A DNA stretch of 36,778 nt from Burkholderiales bacterium (GTDB lineage Bacteria > Pseudomonadota > Gammaproteobacteria > Burkholderiales > Burkholderiaceae_D), in the NCBI GenBank assembly GCA_016196925.1, contig JACPWS010000028.1, positions 1 to 36,778 on the forward strand, given 5' to 3'. Under the pieces are notes generated by a model, which worked only from the letters and a program-made list of their open reading frames with translations, had not been told where the DNA came from and ran no database searches. A program made the position numbers and the translations under genes. Of the stretch, positions 15,419-24,877 are shown piece by piece. Every line of letters begins with the position of its first letter. The first letter of the stretch is position 1.

Positions 15419-15433
15419 GTGCTTTCCTTTTTT

Positions 15434-16624
15434 CTATTTTCCCGCCGCGCCGGCCTCGACCCAGCGGGCGATGATGGCGCGTTCTTCTTCGGTGATATGG
15501 GTCAGATTGCCGAGCGGCATCAGCTTTTGCTGCACGACTTGCTGGTAAATCAGCTGCGCCTTTTCCTGGATCAGGGCCGGGCTATCCAGCACTACGCCCT
15601 TGGCCGGGAATTCCATCAGACTCGGGTGGGCCGAGTGGCATTGCACGCAGCGCGCCTGTATCACTTGCTGCACCTGGGCGAACTGGGCCGCGCCCAGCTT
15701 GCTTCCCTTGGAAGTCGCCGGCGCCGGCACACTCCAGGCCGCCACTGTGGCCAGCAGCGCGACTGCCAGCACAGGCAGCACCCACTGGTTCTTGCCCTTG
15801 TGGCGCAGGATGAAAAACTGCCGTATCAAGACCCCGGCCAGCATGATAAGCGCCAGCACCAGCCAGTTCTGTGGATGAGTATAGGTCATGCTGTAATGAT
15901 TCGACAGCATGGCGAACAGTACCGGCAGCGTGAAATAAGTATTGTGCACGCTGCGCTGTTTGCCGCGTTGGCCGTGCACCGGATCGACAGTGTCGCCGGC
16001 GCGCAGCGCCGCCACCACCTTGCGCTGGCCGGGGATGATCCAGAAAAACACGTTGGCGCTCATGCTGGTGGCCAGCATCGCGCCTATCAGCAGGAAGGCG
16101 GCCCGGCCGGAAAACAGATGGCAGGCGGCCCAGCTGGCGGCAAGCACGTAGGCCGCCACCAGCACCGATAGCAGTTTTTCATTCTTGCCGAAAACGCGGC
16201 ACAGCAAGTCGTACACCAGCCAGCCCAGGCCGAGGAAACCGATTGCCAGCGCGATCGCCAGGCTAGGCGTCAGGCTGGCCACGGCCGGGTCGATCAGATA
16301 GGTCCTGGCGTTGAACAGGTACATCAGGCTGAACAAGGCCAGACCCGACAGCCAGGTGCTATACGATTCCCAGTAAAACCAGTGCAAATCTTGCGGCAGG
16401 GCCGGCGGCGCGCCCAGGTATTTTTGCGGGTTGTAAAAGCCGCCGCCGTGCACCGCCCACAATTCGCCGCCCACGCCTTGCTGGCGCAGTTGCGGGTCGC
16501 TCGGCGGCGTCAGATGATTGTCGAGCCAGACGAAATAAAACGACGAGCCTATCCAGGCGATCGCTACGATCACATGCAGCCAGCGCAACAGCAAGTTGGC
16601 CCAGTCGAGCAGATAGGCTTCCAT
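15434..16624 (-). CDS. puuD: Membrane-bound cytochrome c-fused urate oxidase
   Basis: PuuD oxidises urate to 5-hydroxyisourate at the inner membrane and passes electrons to its own cytochrome c domain rather than to oxygen directly. The 396-residue chain has an N-terminal multi-helix membrane domain (about residues 10-300, with LLRWLHVIVAIAWIGSSFYF near the start). A C-terminal cytochrome c has C-V-Q-C-H near residue 338 and a candidate axial Met in QKLMPLGN. The start is ATG 16624, after GAGGAAG; the ATG overlaps the uraH stop (TAATG), so the frame extension upstream to 16873 is a shadow of uraH. It replaces the soluble uricases, which are absent here. Confidence 0.95.
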   Translation of the reverse strand: MEAYLLDWANLLLRWLHVIVAIAWIGSSFYFVWLDNHLTPPSDPQLRQQGVGGELWAVHGGGFYNPQKYLGAPPALPQDLHWFYWESYSTWLSGLALFSLMYLFNARTYLIDPAVASLTPSLAIALAIGFLGLGWLVYDLLCRVFGKNEKLLSVLVAAYVLAASWAACHLFSGRAAFLLIGAMLATSMSANVFFWIIPGQRKVVAALRAGDTVDPVHGQRGKQRSVHNTYFTLPVLFAMLSNHYSMTYTHPQNWLVLALIMLAGVLIRQFFILRHKGKNQWVLPVLAVALLATVAAWSVPAPATSKGSKLGAAQFAQVQQVIQARCVQCHSAHPSLMEFPAKGVVLDSPALIQEKAQLIYQQVVQQKLMPLGNLTHITEEERAIIARWVEAGAAGK

Positions 16625-16977
16625 TAACTTCCTCGATAGGTGGAATAGCTCCACGGCGTCGCCACCAGCGGCACGTGGTAATGGGCGCCGGGATCGGCCA
16701 CGCCGAAGCGCAGCGTGACGATGCCGAGAAACGCCGGCTGCGGCAAGGCTGCGTCCAGGCTGCCGAAATACGTGCCGAGGTCGAAATCGAGTTCGTAGAT
16801 GCCGGCCAGCAAAGCTGCGCCTTCCAGCAGCGGCTGCGCGCAACGGCCGTCGGGGTCGGTGACGCGCTGGCACAGCAGCGTGCGCTGCTGCGCCTCCAGC
16901 CGGTACAGCGCCAACGCCACCCCGGCGCCCGGTTTGCCGTGCGCCGTGTCCAGTACATGTGTGGTCAAGCGTCCCAT
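16624..16977 (-). CDS. uraH: 5-hydroxyisourate hydrolase
   Basis: This 117-residue transthyretin-related protein hydrolyses 5-hydroxyisourate to OHCU. It shows LTTHVLDTAHGKPG at the N-terminus (catalytic His7), the HYHVPLVATPWSYSTYRGS end with the diagnostic Y-R-G-S C-terminal tetrapeptide, and the usual length. No periplasmic signal is present, so it is cytoplasmic. The ATG at 16977 is preceded by AGGGGATAA. It is the first gene of the minus-strand urate operon, and its promoter region holds the palindrome at 17011-17022. Confidence 0.96.
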   Translation of the reverse strand: MGRLTTHVLDTAHGKPGAGVALALYRLEAQQRTLLCQRVTDPDGRCAQPLLEGAALLAGIYELDFDLGTYFGSLDAALPQPAFLGIVTLRFGVADPGAHYHVPLVATPWSYSTYRGS

Positions 16978-17010
16978 TTATCCCCTGATTTTGTCGGAAT
17001 GAATAATATA

Positions 17011-17022
17011 ATTGTCGACAAT
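17011..17022. promoter_or_regulatory. Palindromic operator, uraH side
   Basis: ATTGTCGACAAT is a perfect 12-bp palindrome, 34 bp upstream of the uraH ATG and next to AT-rich hexamers (TATATTATT on the minus strand) that could be its -10 box. Its TTGT-CG-ACAA core fits the consensus of FadR/FCD-type GntR regulators, one of which is encoded just to the right. Confidence 0.8.
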
Positions 17023-17117
17023 CTTAGTCCGGTGAATTTGTCGCTGTCAAACAAATCCGCTATAAATCATGGTTTTACGTCACACTTGTCGGCGCTGAGC
17101 GCAGGCGGATATTTAAA

Positions 17118-17129
17118 ATTGTCGACAAT
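17118..17129. promoter_or_regulatory. Palindromic operator, gntR side
   Basis: This is an identical second copy of ATTGTCGACAAT, 107 bp from the first and 34 bp upstream of the gntR ATG at 17163. It lies just upstream of the TATACT hexamer (17151-17156), where a bound repressor would cover the polymerase -35 region. The distance from operator to start codon is the same on both sides. Confidence 0.8.
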
Positions 17130-17150
17130 CGTGTTTAAATGTAGCAACCG

Positions 17151-17163
17151 TATACTTTGACAA
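17151..17163 (+). promoter_or_regulatory. Possible -10 box for a leaderless gntR transcript
   Basis: TATACT (17151-17156) ends 6 nt before the ATG at 17163, which would put the transcript start at or beside the start codon. No Shine-Dalgarno sequence precedes either candidate ATG (17163, 17169). The -35 region is weak. Confidence 0.35.
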
Positions 17164-17885
17164 TGAGCATGAGCGAGACCGCCGACAGCACCGACAGCAC
17201 GCCCGACAACGCCGAGCAACGCATGTACCGCGACGTCTACGACGCCATCATGGACCATCGCCTGCCGGCGCGCACCAAACTGACCGAGCAAGCGCTGAGC
17301 CAGATTTACGCTATGGCGCGGCACGGCGTGCGCAAGGTGCTGGGGCAATTGGCGGCCGACGGCTTGGTCGATCTGGAACCGAATCGCGGCGCTTTCATCG
17401 CCAACCCCGGCGAACAGGAAGCGCAAGACATGTTCGAATTGCGCCAGACGCTGGAACAGCTGGCGCTGGAAAAAGCTTTGCAGCACGCCGACCGCAACGC
17501 CATCGCCGGCTTGCGCGCCCTGGTCGAACGCGAACGGCAAGCTTATCTGGACGGCGACCGGCCGCAATGGATACGGCTGTCGGCCGATTTTCATATAGCG
17601 CTGGCGCGCCTGGGCGGCAACCAGTTGCTGGTGGACATGCTGCGCCGCCTGGTGTCGCGCACCACTTTGCTGATTTCCAGCGGTGAAGCGAGCGGCCCCC
17701 GGCCCTGTACTTTCGACGAACATTTAAAAGTGGTGGAAGCGCTCGAGCGCATGGATAAGAAATCGGCCCTGCAGGAAATGGCGCATCATCTGCGGCAATG
17801 CGCCTGCCGCACCACTAAACACGGCGCTAAAGACTTCGATCTGCATGCCGTACTCGGTAAAACCTCAAGGAGCAAAGTCAAATGA
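17163..17885 (+). CDS. GntR/FCD-family regulator of urate catabolism
   Basis: The product, about 240 residues, has a winged-helix N-domain (about residues 18-80, with KLTEQALSQIYAMARHGVRKVL as the recognition region and LEPNRGAFIA as the wing). An FCD ligand-binding domain follows (FELRQTLEQLALEKAL, then DFHIALARLGGN and the terminal DEHLKVVEALERMD with its His ligand). Such regulators sense small acids or purine intermediates and usually repress neighbours. It sits between the two urate operons, and both promoters carry ATTGTCGACAAT, so control of both is a strong inference. The start is ATG 17163; TTG 17157 and ATG 17169 are alternatives. Its stop overlaps the puuE start (ATGA). The inducer is unknown. 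Confidence 0.88.
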   Translation: MSMSETADSTDSTPDNAEQRMYRDVYDAIMDHRLPARTKLTEQALSQIYAMARHGVRKVLGQLAADGLVDLEPNRGAFIANPGEQEAQDMFELRQTLEQLALEKALQHADRNAIAGLRALVERERQAYLDGDRPQWIRLSADFHIALARLGGNQLLVDMLRRLVSRTTLLISSGEASGPRPCTFDEHLKVVEALERMDKKSALQEMAHHLRQCACRTTKHGAKDFDLHAVLGKTSRSKVK

Positions 17886-18829
17886 CGAATTCCGCTTACC
17901 CGCGCGACCTGATCGGCTACGGCCGCCATGTTCCGCACGCGCGCTGGCCGCAGCAAGCCAGGATCGCCGTGCAATTCGTGTTGAATTACGAAGAGGGCGG
18001 CGAAAACTGCGTGCTGCACGGCGACCCGGCTTCCGAGCAATTCCTGTCCGAAATCGTCGGGGCGGCCGCCTATCCGGCGCGCCACATGTCGATGGAATCG
18101 ATCTACGAATACGGCTCGCGCGCCGGCGTGTGGCGCATCTTGCGCGAATTCGAGCGCAGAAAATTGCCCTTGACCGTGTTCGGGGTGGCGATGGCCTTGC
18201 AGAGGCATCCCGAACTGGTGCAGGCGCTGGGCGAACTGGGACACGAAATCGCCTGCCACGGCTTGCGCTGGATCCATTACCAAGCCATGGACGAAGTGGA
18301 CGAGCGCGCCCACTTGCAACAGGCGGTCGCCATCATGCGATCGCTGACCGGCAGCGCGCCGCTCGGCTGGTACACCGGGCGCGATTCGCCGAACACGCGC
18401 CGCTTAGTGGTCGAGCATGGCGGCTTCGCCTACGACGCCGACTATTACGGCGACGACTTGCCGTTCTGGACCGTAGTGGAATGCAGCGACGGCCGCCGCC
18501 AGCCGCATCTGGTGGTGCCGTATACGCTCGACAGCAACGACATGCGCTTCGCCACGCCGCAGGGCTTTAACAGCGGCGAGCAGTTTTATCAATATTTGAA
18601 AGACAGCTTCGACGTGCTATATGCCGAAGGCGACCCGGCCGGACTGAACGCACCGAAGATGTTGTCGGTAGGCATGCATTGCCGCCTGCTCGGACGGCCA
18701 GGGCGCTTGCGCGCCTTGCAGCGCTTCCTCGATTATGTGCAGGCGCATGACAAAGTCTGGATTTGCCGCCGCATCGATATCGCGCAGCATTGGATGCAGC
18801 AGCATCCTTACCGCGCAGATGCGCCATGA
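17882..18829 (+). CDS. puuE: Allantoinase, polysaccharide-deacetylase type
   Basis: PuuE hydrolyses allantoin to allantoate. It belongs to the NodB/polysaccharide deacetylase fold and is unrelated to the AllB amidohydrolase. The 315-residue sequence shows the family start YPRDLIGYGRHVPHARWP, LNYEEGGENCVLHGD (about 35-50), YEYGSRAGVWRIL (about 77-90), EIACHGLRWIHY (about 126-137) and GWYTGRDSPNTRRLV (about 162-176). It starts by ATGA overlap with gntR and ends by ATGA overlap with uraD, so the genes form one translationally coupled unit. Cytoplasmic. Confidence 0.96.
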   Translation: MTNSAYPRDLIGYGRHVPHARWPQQARIAVQFVLNYEEGGENCVLHGDPASEQFLSEIVGAAAYPARHMSMESIYEYGSRAGVWRILREFERRKLPLTVFGVAMALQRHPELVQALGELGHEIACHGLRWIHYQAMDEVDERAHLQQAVAIMRSLTGSAPLGWYTGRDSPNTRRLVVEHGGFAYDADYYGDDLPFWTVVECSDGRRQPHLVVPYTLDSNDMRFATPQGFNSGEQFYQYLKDSFDVLYAEGDPAGLNAPKMLSVGMHCRLLGRPGRLRALQRFLDYVQAHDKVWICRRIDIAQHWMQQHPYRADAP

Positions 18830-19383
18830 CGCTCGGCATGGAAGAAGTCAACCGCATGGCGCCGGCCGTATTTGTGGCCGCGCTGGGCGGCATCTTCGAA
18901 CATTCGCCCTGGGTCGCGGAAAAAGTCGTGCATTTGCGGCCGTTTGCCAGCGTCGCCGCCTTGCATGCGGCCATGGCCGATGCGCTGCGCGCGGCTGGCG
19001 AGGCGCAGCGGCTGGCGCTGATACGGGCCCACCCCGAGCTGGCCGGCAAGGCGGCCGTGCGCGGCGAGCTGACGGCGGAATCGGGCCGCGAACAGAGCGG
19101 TGCCGGCCTGGACGCATGCAGCGCTGAAGAATTTGCGGTTTTGCAGCGATTGAATGCCGCTTACAATGCGAGGTTCGGCTTTCCCTTCATCATTGCCGTG
19201 CGCGGGCACGACAGACAAAGCATCATCCGCCATTTCAGCGAACGGCTGCAGGCGGAGCGCGCCAGCGAAATGCAGGAAAGCATAGAACAGATCATACGCA
19301 TCGCCGCTTTCCGGCTGGGCGACCTGATCCGCGACCAGGGGCAGCCGCCAATTTTTACCACGCCCGATAAGGACCAACGATGA
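18826..19383 (+). CDS. uraD: OHCU decarboxylase
   Basis: The 185-residue enzyme converts 2-oxo-4-hydroxy-4-carboxy-5-ureidoimidazoline to S-allantoin. The conserved blocks are FVAALGGIFEHSPWVAE near residue 15, AHPELAGKAA with the catalytic His near 68, LNAAYNARFGFPFI and VRGHDRQSI. The start is ATG 18826, overlapping the puuE stop; the upstream extension to 18763 would lie inside puuE. Its own stop overlaps the ATG of the porin (ATGA). With UraH it removes the spontaneously racemising urate intermediates. Confidence 0.95.
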   Translation: MTLGMEEVNRMAPAVFVAALGGIFEHSPWVAEKVVHLRPFASVAALHAAMADALRAAGEAQRLALIRAHPELAGKAAVRGELTAESGREQSGAGLDACSAEEFAVLQRLNAAYNARFGFPFIIAVRGHDRQSIIRHFSERLQAERASEMQESIEQIIRIAAFRLGDLIRDQGQPPIFTTPDKDQR

Positions 19384-20342
19384 ATATAAAAATGAAAGCG
19401 TTCGCCGGCGCCGCTTGCCTGCTGGCCGGCAACGCCCTGGCGCAAGCGAGCGTCACAGTGCAGGGCCTGGTGGATGTCGCCGCCGGCTAGCTCAAGTTCA
19501 GCGGCGATAGCGCCGCCACGGCCGGCCTGACCAGCGGCGGCATGACCACGTCCTGGCTCGGTTTCAAAGGCGTGGAAGAGCTGGGCGGCGGCCTCAGGGC
19601 CGAGATGGCGCTGACCGCTTTCCTGCGTCCCGACACTGGCGAAGCGGGCCGTTTCTTCGGCGACAAGCTGTTTTCGCGCGATGCCAACATCGCCCTGTCC
19701 GGCGCTTTCGCGGCGCGCAGCTGGGCCAACGCGGCGGCCGGCGATTCCGGCTGGAGCAATCAAGTCATTTACAGCGCGCCGGATTTCGACGGCCTCTCCG
19801 CTAACCTGTATTACCAGTTCGGCGAAAAAGCCGGCGACACCGGCAGCAAGAACATCGGCTTGAACGCCCTGTATTTCCACGGTCCGCTGGCCCTGAGCGC
19901 GTTTTACCACAAGGTGCAGGTCAGCAATCCTGACGGCGGCGCCGCCCTCGTCGACGCCACTGCCGCGCCGCTCAATTTCGCCGCCATCGACAGCCAGCGC
20001 GCGTATTTTATCGGCGCCAGCTACGACTTGAACGCGGCCAAGCTTTACGCCACCTATTCTTCCAGCCGCGACGAGAGCGCCGCCGCGCTGACCCTGGACG
20101 ACCAGACTTACAGCTTGGGTGTGAAGGCGCCGGCCGGCAACGGCGACGTGCTGCTGGCGTACGCCCACACCAGGCGCAGCGGCAGCCTGGCCGGCAGCGA
20201 GCTCAAGCGCGCTACGGCCGCGCTAGGCTACGACTATAACTTGTCCAGGCGCACCGACTTGTACGCCATCGCCATGAGCGACAAACTCGGCAGCGCCGGG
20301 CGCGCCACCAGCGTGGCGGCCGGCATCCGCCACAAGTTCTGA
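19380..20342 (+). pseudogene. General porin interrupted by an in-frame amber codon
   Basis: The reading frame from ATG 19380 (overlapping the uraD stop) encodes a signal peptide (MNIKMKAFAGAACLLAGNALA) and the start of a gram-negative porin. It meets TAG at 19488-19490, codon 37, and then stays open to 20342, ending in IRHKF with the C-terminal Phe of porins. Restored, the product would be about 320 residues. Downstream features (AEMALTAFLRPDTGEAGRFF, DGLSANLYYQFGEKAGD, YDYNLSRRTDLYA) are typical of betaproteobacterial Porin_4 proteins. Restarting at ATG 19542 would lose the signal sequence. The rest looks undecayed, so this is a recent nonsense mutation, readthrough or a sequencing error. 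Its operon place suggests urate or allantoin uptake across the outer membrane. Confidence 0.8.
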
Positions 20343-20440
20343 GCGTTTTTGCACCATCAACGGCAGTGCTTCCAGGATGGGTGAACAGTTACGCGGCTTT
20401 TTTGTTTCGGGACGCGCCGGCCGGTTTTGCCTAGGCTATG

Positions 20441-20531
20441 CATATACTCCCCCCTTATTTTAATTTTTCTCGCCTGTCGTCCGCGGATTTAAAGGGCTTG
20501 AAAATATACTAGGGGGTAGTATTTTTAAGGC
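20441..20531. repeat. Dispersed ~90-bp repeat, copy 2
   Basis: This is homologous to 9242-9331. Here the right part reads ATACT-AGGGGG-TAGTAT, an inverted repeat around a G tract, where copy 1 has a C tract in the same place. That difference amounts to an inversion or substitution of the centre. It lies between the convergent porin and VOC genes. Confidence 0.7.
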
Positions 20532-20541
20532 ACTTTACCGG

Positions 20542-20566
20542 CCGTGCACCGTGTTGCACGGTTTTT
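20542..20566 (+). terminator. Rho-independent terminator of the gntR-puuE-uraD-porin operon
   Basis: CCGTGCA (20542-20548) pairs perfectly with TGCACGG (20555-20561) and is followed by five T. It is about 200 bases after the porin stop, directly after the dispersed repeat. Confidence 0.75.
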
Positions 20567-20570
20567 ATCT

Positions 20571-20978
20571 TCACGCGAGCGGCGGCGCGGCATCGACCGC
20601 CAGCCCCAGTTCTTGTCCATAGGCCAGTTCCAGCGTGTGGCCGTCGGGGTCGCGCAACAGCGCCCAGTAGCCGACCGGCGGGCCGCTGTCGGCGGCGGGG
20701 CGCAGCAGGCAGCCGTCGGCGCCGGCCAGTTGGCACAGGCGGTCGACGTCGGCCCGCGTGGCCACGCCGACCCCGAGATGGGCGATCGGCAGCAGCGGAT
20801 GGATTTCGGCGGCGCTCTCTATCAGGACGATGGCGAACGGCCGCGTGCGGTCGCTCAGCCACACCACGCCGTGGCGGCGGTGGATCACTTGCATATTCGC
20901 GTATTTTGCATAGAACGCGATGCTGGCCGCCAGCGCGCGCACCGGCAGGGCGACATGGGTCAGGCCTAGGTCGGACAT
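20571..20978 (-). CDS. VOC-fold (glyoxalase/dioxygenase superfamily) protein
   Basis: The 135-residue single-domain protein has the vicinal oxygen chelate pattern. LTHVALPVRALAASIAFY at the N-terminus supplies a His ligand (residue 8), IAHLGVGV a second His (about 67) and DPDGHTLELAYG the Glu. The family covers lyases, isomerases, dioxygenases and resistance proteins, so the reaction is open. It starts 9 nt after the HDOD gene stop and is probably co-transcribed with it, which gives no functional clue. The C-terminus falls about 5 bp from the porin terminator on the other strand. Confidence 0.8.
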   Translation of the reverse strand: MSDLGLTHVALPVRALAASIAFYAKYANMQVIHRRHGVVWLSDRTRPFAIVLIESAAEIHPLLPIAHLGVGVATRADVDRLCQLAGADGCLLRPAADSGPPVGYWALLRDPDGHTLELAYGQELGLAVDAAPPLA

Positions 20979-20987
20979 GGGCGGCGC

Positions 20988-22097
20988 TTAGCGGGCTAAG
21001 CCGGCCGCCGGCGGCGCGACGCCGAGGTCTAGCAGCTCGATTTCATTGAGGCGGTCGAAGCAGCGCGCCGCTTGCTGGCTGAGGCCGAACTTCAGGCTCT
21101 TGTCGCCGGCCTTGAGCTGGCCGTGGTTGGCCAGCAGACGCATCTTGCTCAGCAAGTCGGCGTCGTGCAGCAGGCGGCCCAGCGGGCTCCAGTCTATCGC
21201 CTTGCTGCCGCCGCTCTGTTGCTGCAAGGCCAGGATCAGCTGCGGCGGGAATTCCCAGCGTTGCGCGATGCGGTAAGACAGGGTGGCGGCGACCGAGGAA
21301 AACGTGGCGTGGAAGCTCGGCGAATAGCCGAACCTCGCTTGTTCGCACACTTGATCGAGCAGGCGGAAGGCGACGATCAGGCCGACGTTTTTCATCAGCC
21401 CGGCCAGGAACGCGTGGAAAGGATCGGCGCCGGGCGGCGTCAGGCTGTGGCAGGCGATCGCGCATTTTTCCGACTGGGTCCAGATCAGCGGCGCCGCGCG
21501 CCGCGTGTAATGGCCGGCGTTGAGGTTGATGATGGGGCGGAAAGCGACTTTGGCGATCACTAGCCGCAAGCCTTCTTCGCCCAGCATCATGACTGCGTTA
21601 TCGAGGCTGCTGATGCGGTCGGCCGGGTTGTACAGCGCGCTGTTGACGGTGTTGATGACTTCGCCGACCAGCACCACGTCCCTGACGATCTGGCGCGACA
21701 GTTCGCCGGTGGAGATACTCTTGCTGCGCAGGCTGCTCAGCAATTGCGGGATGACGGTAGGCACGCGCGGCACCACCACCGCGTCGTTCAGGTCGGACGC
21801 CAGCAAGCGATACAGCGCCTGCAAGGCATTTTGTTCGGTATCGGCATGGCCGCCGGCGTCCGGATGCCCCATCAGCCAGTCGAAGAACAGGGCGTCGAGC
21901 GGCAGCGCCGGTTTCCAGACGCTGAGATTTTCCGGCGCCGGTTTGGCGGGCGGCGCGGCGGCAGCGGGCGGGATCGCAGGCGCAGCAGGCTGGACGTCTT
22001 GCTTGGCCGGCGCGGCCGTTGCGCTTGCCGGCGCGGGGACGTCCGCTGCGGGTGCGCCGAACAGCCGTTGCAGGAATTGCTTGAGGGTAGAGGCCAC
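20988..22097 (-). CDS. HDOD-domain protein
   Basis: The protein is about 369 residues. The N-terminal 80 residues are Ala/Pro-rich and low complexity. The HDOD domain (about 130-340) shows PRVPTVIPQLLSSLRS, VLVGEVINTVNSALYNP and ISSLDNAVMMLGEEGLRLVI, followed by HAFLAGLMKNVGLIVAFRLL. HDOD proteins are non-catalytic HD relatives used in signalling, stress or motility control. I chose GTG 22097 because AGGGAA lies 3-8 nt upstream and the Ala/Pro linker starts naturally after MASTLKQFLQRLFG; the longer frame to 22283 lacks this support. A VOC gene follows. Confidence 0.82.
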   Translation of the reverse strand: MASTLKQFLQRLFGAPAADVPAPASATAAPAKQDVQPAAPAIPPAAAAPPAKPAPENLSVWKPALPLDALFFDWLMGHPDAGGHADTEQNALQALYRLLASDLNDAVVVPRVPTVIPQLLSSLRSKSISTGELSRQIVRDVVLVGEVINTVNSALYNPADRISSLDNAVMMLGEEGLRLVIAKVAFRPIINLNAGHYTRRAAPLIWTQSEKCAIACHSLTPPGADPFHAFLAGLMKNVGLIVAFRLLDQVCEQARFGYSPSFHATFSSVAATLSYRIAQRWEFPPQLILALQQQSGGSKAIDWSPLGRLLHDADLLSKMRLLANHGQLKAGDKSLKFGLSQQAARCFDRLNEIELLDLGVAPPAAGLAR

Positions 22098-22201
22098 GGC
22101 TTCCCTTTCGTTCTGGGTTTGGGGTCGGCAGTGCGTCGGGGCGAGGGCTCCTGGCGCGCGGCGTCTCCTTGCAGGAAACAGCTTAGTACACAGAATACCG
22201 C

Positions 22202-22393
22202 TTACGGCCAGATTTTGTCGATTATCGCCAAGGCCAGCAGCCAGCAAATCAGCATGCCGGACAGAAACAGCAACGCGCGCCACGGTTGCAAGCCGCGCAG
22301 ATAGACCGCGGTGTGCAGATAGCGCAACAGCACATAGCCGCCGGACAGGGTTTGCGCCGTGGCCGCCGCGCCGAAGAAAAATTCAGCGGCCAC
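22202..22393 (-). CDS. Small hydrophobic protein, possible membrane protein
   Basis: This 63-codon frame starts at GTG 22393; upstream the frame has no ATG before a TGA. It has two hydrophobic stretches (about 3-25 and 42-60), with SGMLICWLLALAIIDKIW near the end. No family was recognised and no ribosome binding site is clear. It lies between the adenine deaminase and HDOD genes on the same strand, and the gap would otherwise be nearly 390 bp. A frameshifted remnant is also possible, because a good ATG at about 22475 opens a different, quickly closed frame. Confidence 0.4.
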   Translation of the reverse strand: MAAEFFFGAAATAQTLSGGYVLLRYLHTAVYLRGLQPWRALLFLSGMLICWLLALAIIDKIWP

Positions 22394-22485
22394 GGCTTGC
22401 AGCGGGCGCCGGCGGTCGGGCGCGGGCTGGCCGAATGGATCACCGAAGGCGGCCCTGCCAGGGGGAAGGTGGGTTCATCGTAGGG

Positions 22486-24419
<1,934 letters not shown>

Positions 24420-24490
24420 AGCGGCAAGATATCACTCATGCCGCTGCCGCGTATACGGGAGCGATGATGTGCCTTATCTGAACGATGCGA

Positions 24491-24748
24491 TCAATGCAGC
24501 AAGACGTTTTGTCCCATATAGGCATCGTATTGACCAAGGAAATCGTCGATTTCTTCTATGCTAGGTTCGGAGGCGATCAGTTCGGTCACGTCTTTGCGGA
24601 AATTGATCGCCAGCGGGCCACCGATAAACCATTCGCGCCGGACCGCCTTGTCGCAGATTTCGTAACCGCCGAAACGCAGAGCCTCATGCTCGGCATCGGC
24701 GCCGTATTCGACTACGCTGTATTGCTCGCTGTTGTAGATGAGGTTCAT
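24491..24748 (-). CDS. DUF3567 family protein
   Basis: This small cytoplasmic protein of 85 residues (MNLIYNSEQYSVVEYGADAE) is recognised as the betaproteobacterial DUF3567 family, also from its EALRFGGYEI and IEEIDDFLGQYD blocks. Function is unknown. The second ATG (24748) is chosen because AAAGGA is 8 nt upstream; the first, at 24757, is too close to it. It has its own gap on both sides and a short GGAAGTATTCC hairpin upstream, so it is probably monocistronic. Confidence 0.85.
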   Translation of the reverse strand: MNLIYNSEQYSVVEYGADAEHEALRFGGYEICDKAVRREWFIGGPLAINFRKDVTELIASEPSIEEIDDFLGQYDAYMGQNVLLH

Positions 24749-24877
24749 TTTATGCATCCTTTCTGGTCGGAGGAATACTTCCCTCTTTAAAACCGGACAT
24801 GGTGCTAAAGGCGGCGGATTTCAAGTTGATGTACCGCTGATACCAACGTTACGACGTAAAAACCTCTGAACTTCAGT

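Noticed and set aside
14180-16171. A 663-codon plus-strand open frame
   Set aside because: It is antisense to allA, alc and puuD, which have clear family motifs; the frame is open because of GC-rich codon bias and its translation is low-complexity.
16625-16873. N-terminal extension of PuuD
   Set aside because: It lies in another frame of uraH, and the ATG at 16624 has a good ribosome binding site and starts the known membrane domain.
9305-20515. ATACT-(C/G tract)-AGTAT sites as CsoR/RcnR/FrmR-type operators
   Set aside because: They resemble such operators, but both lie between convergent gene ends with no promoter to control and no regulator of that family nearby; a repeat-associated structure explains them better.
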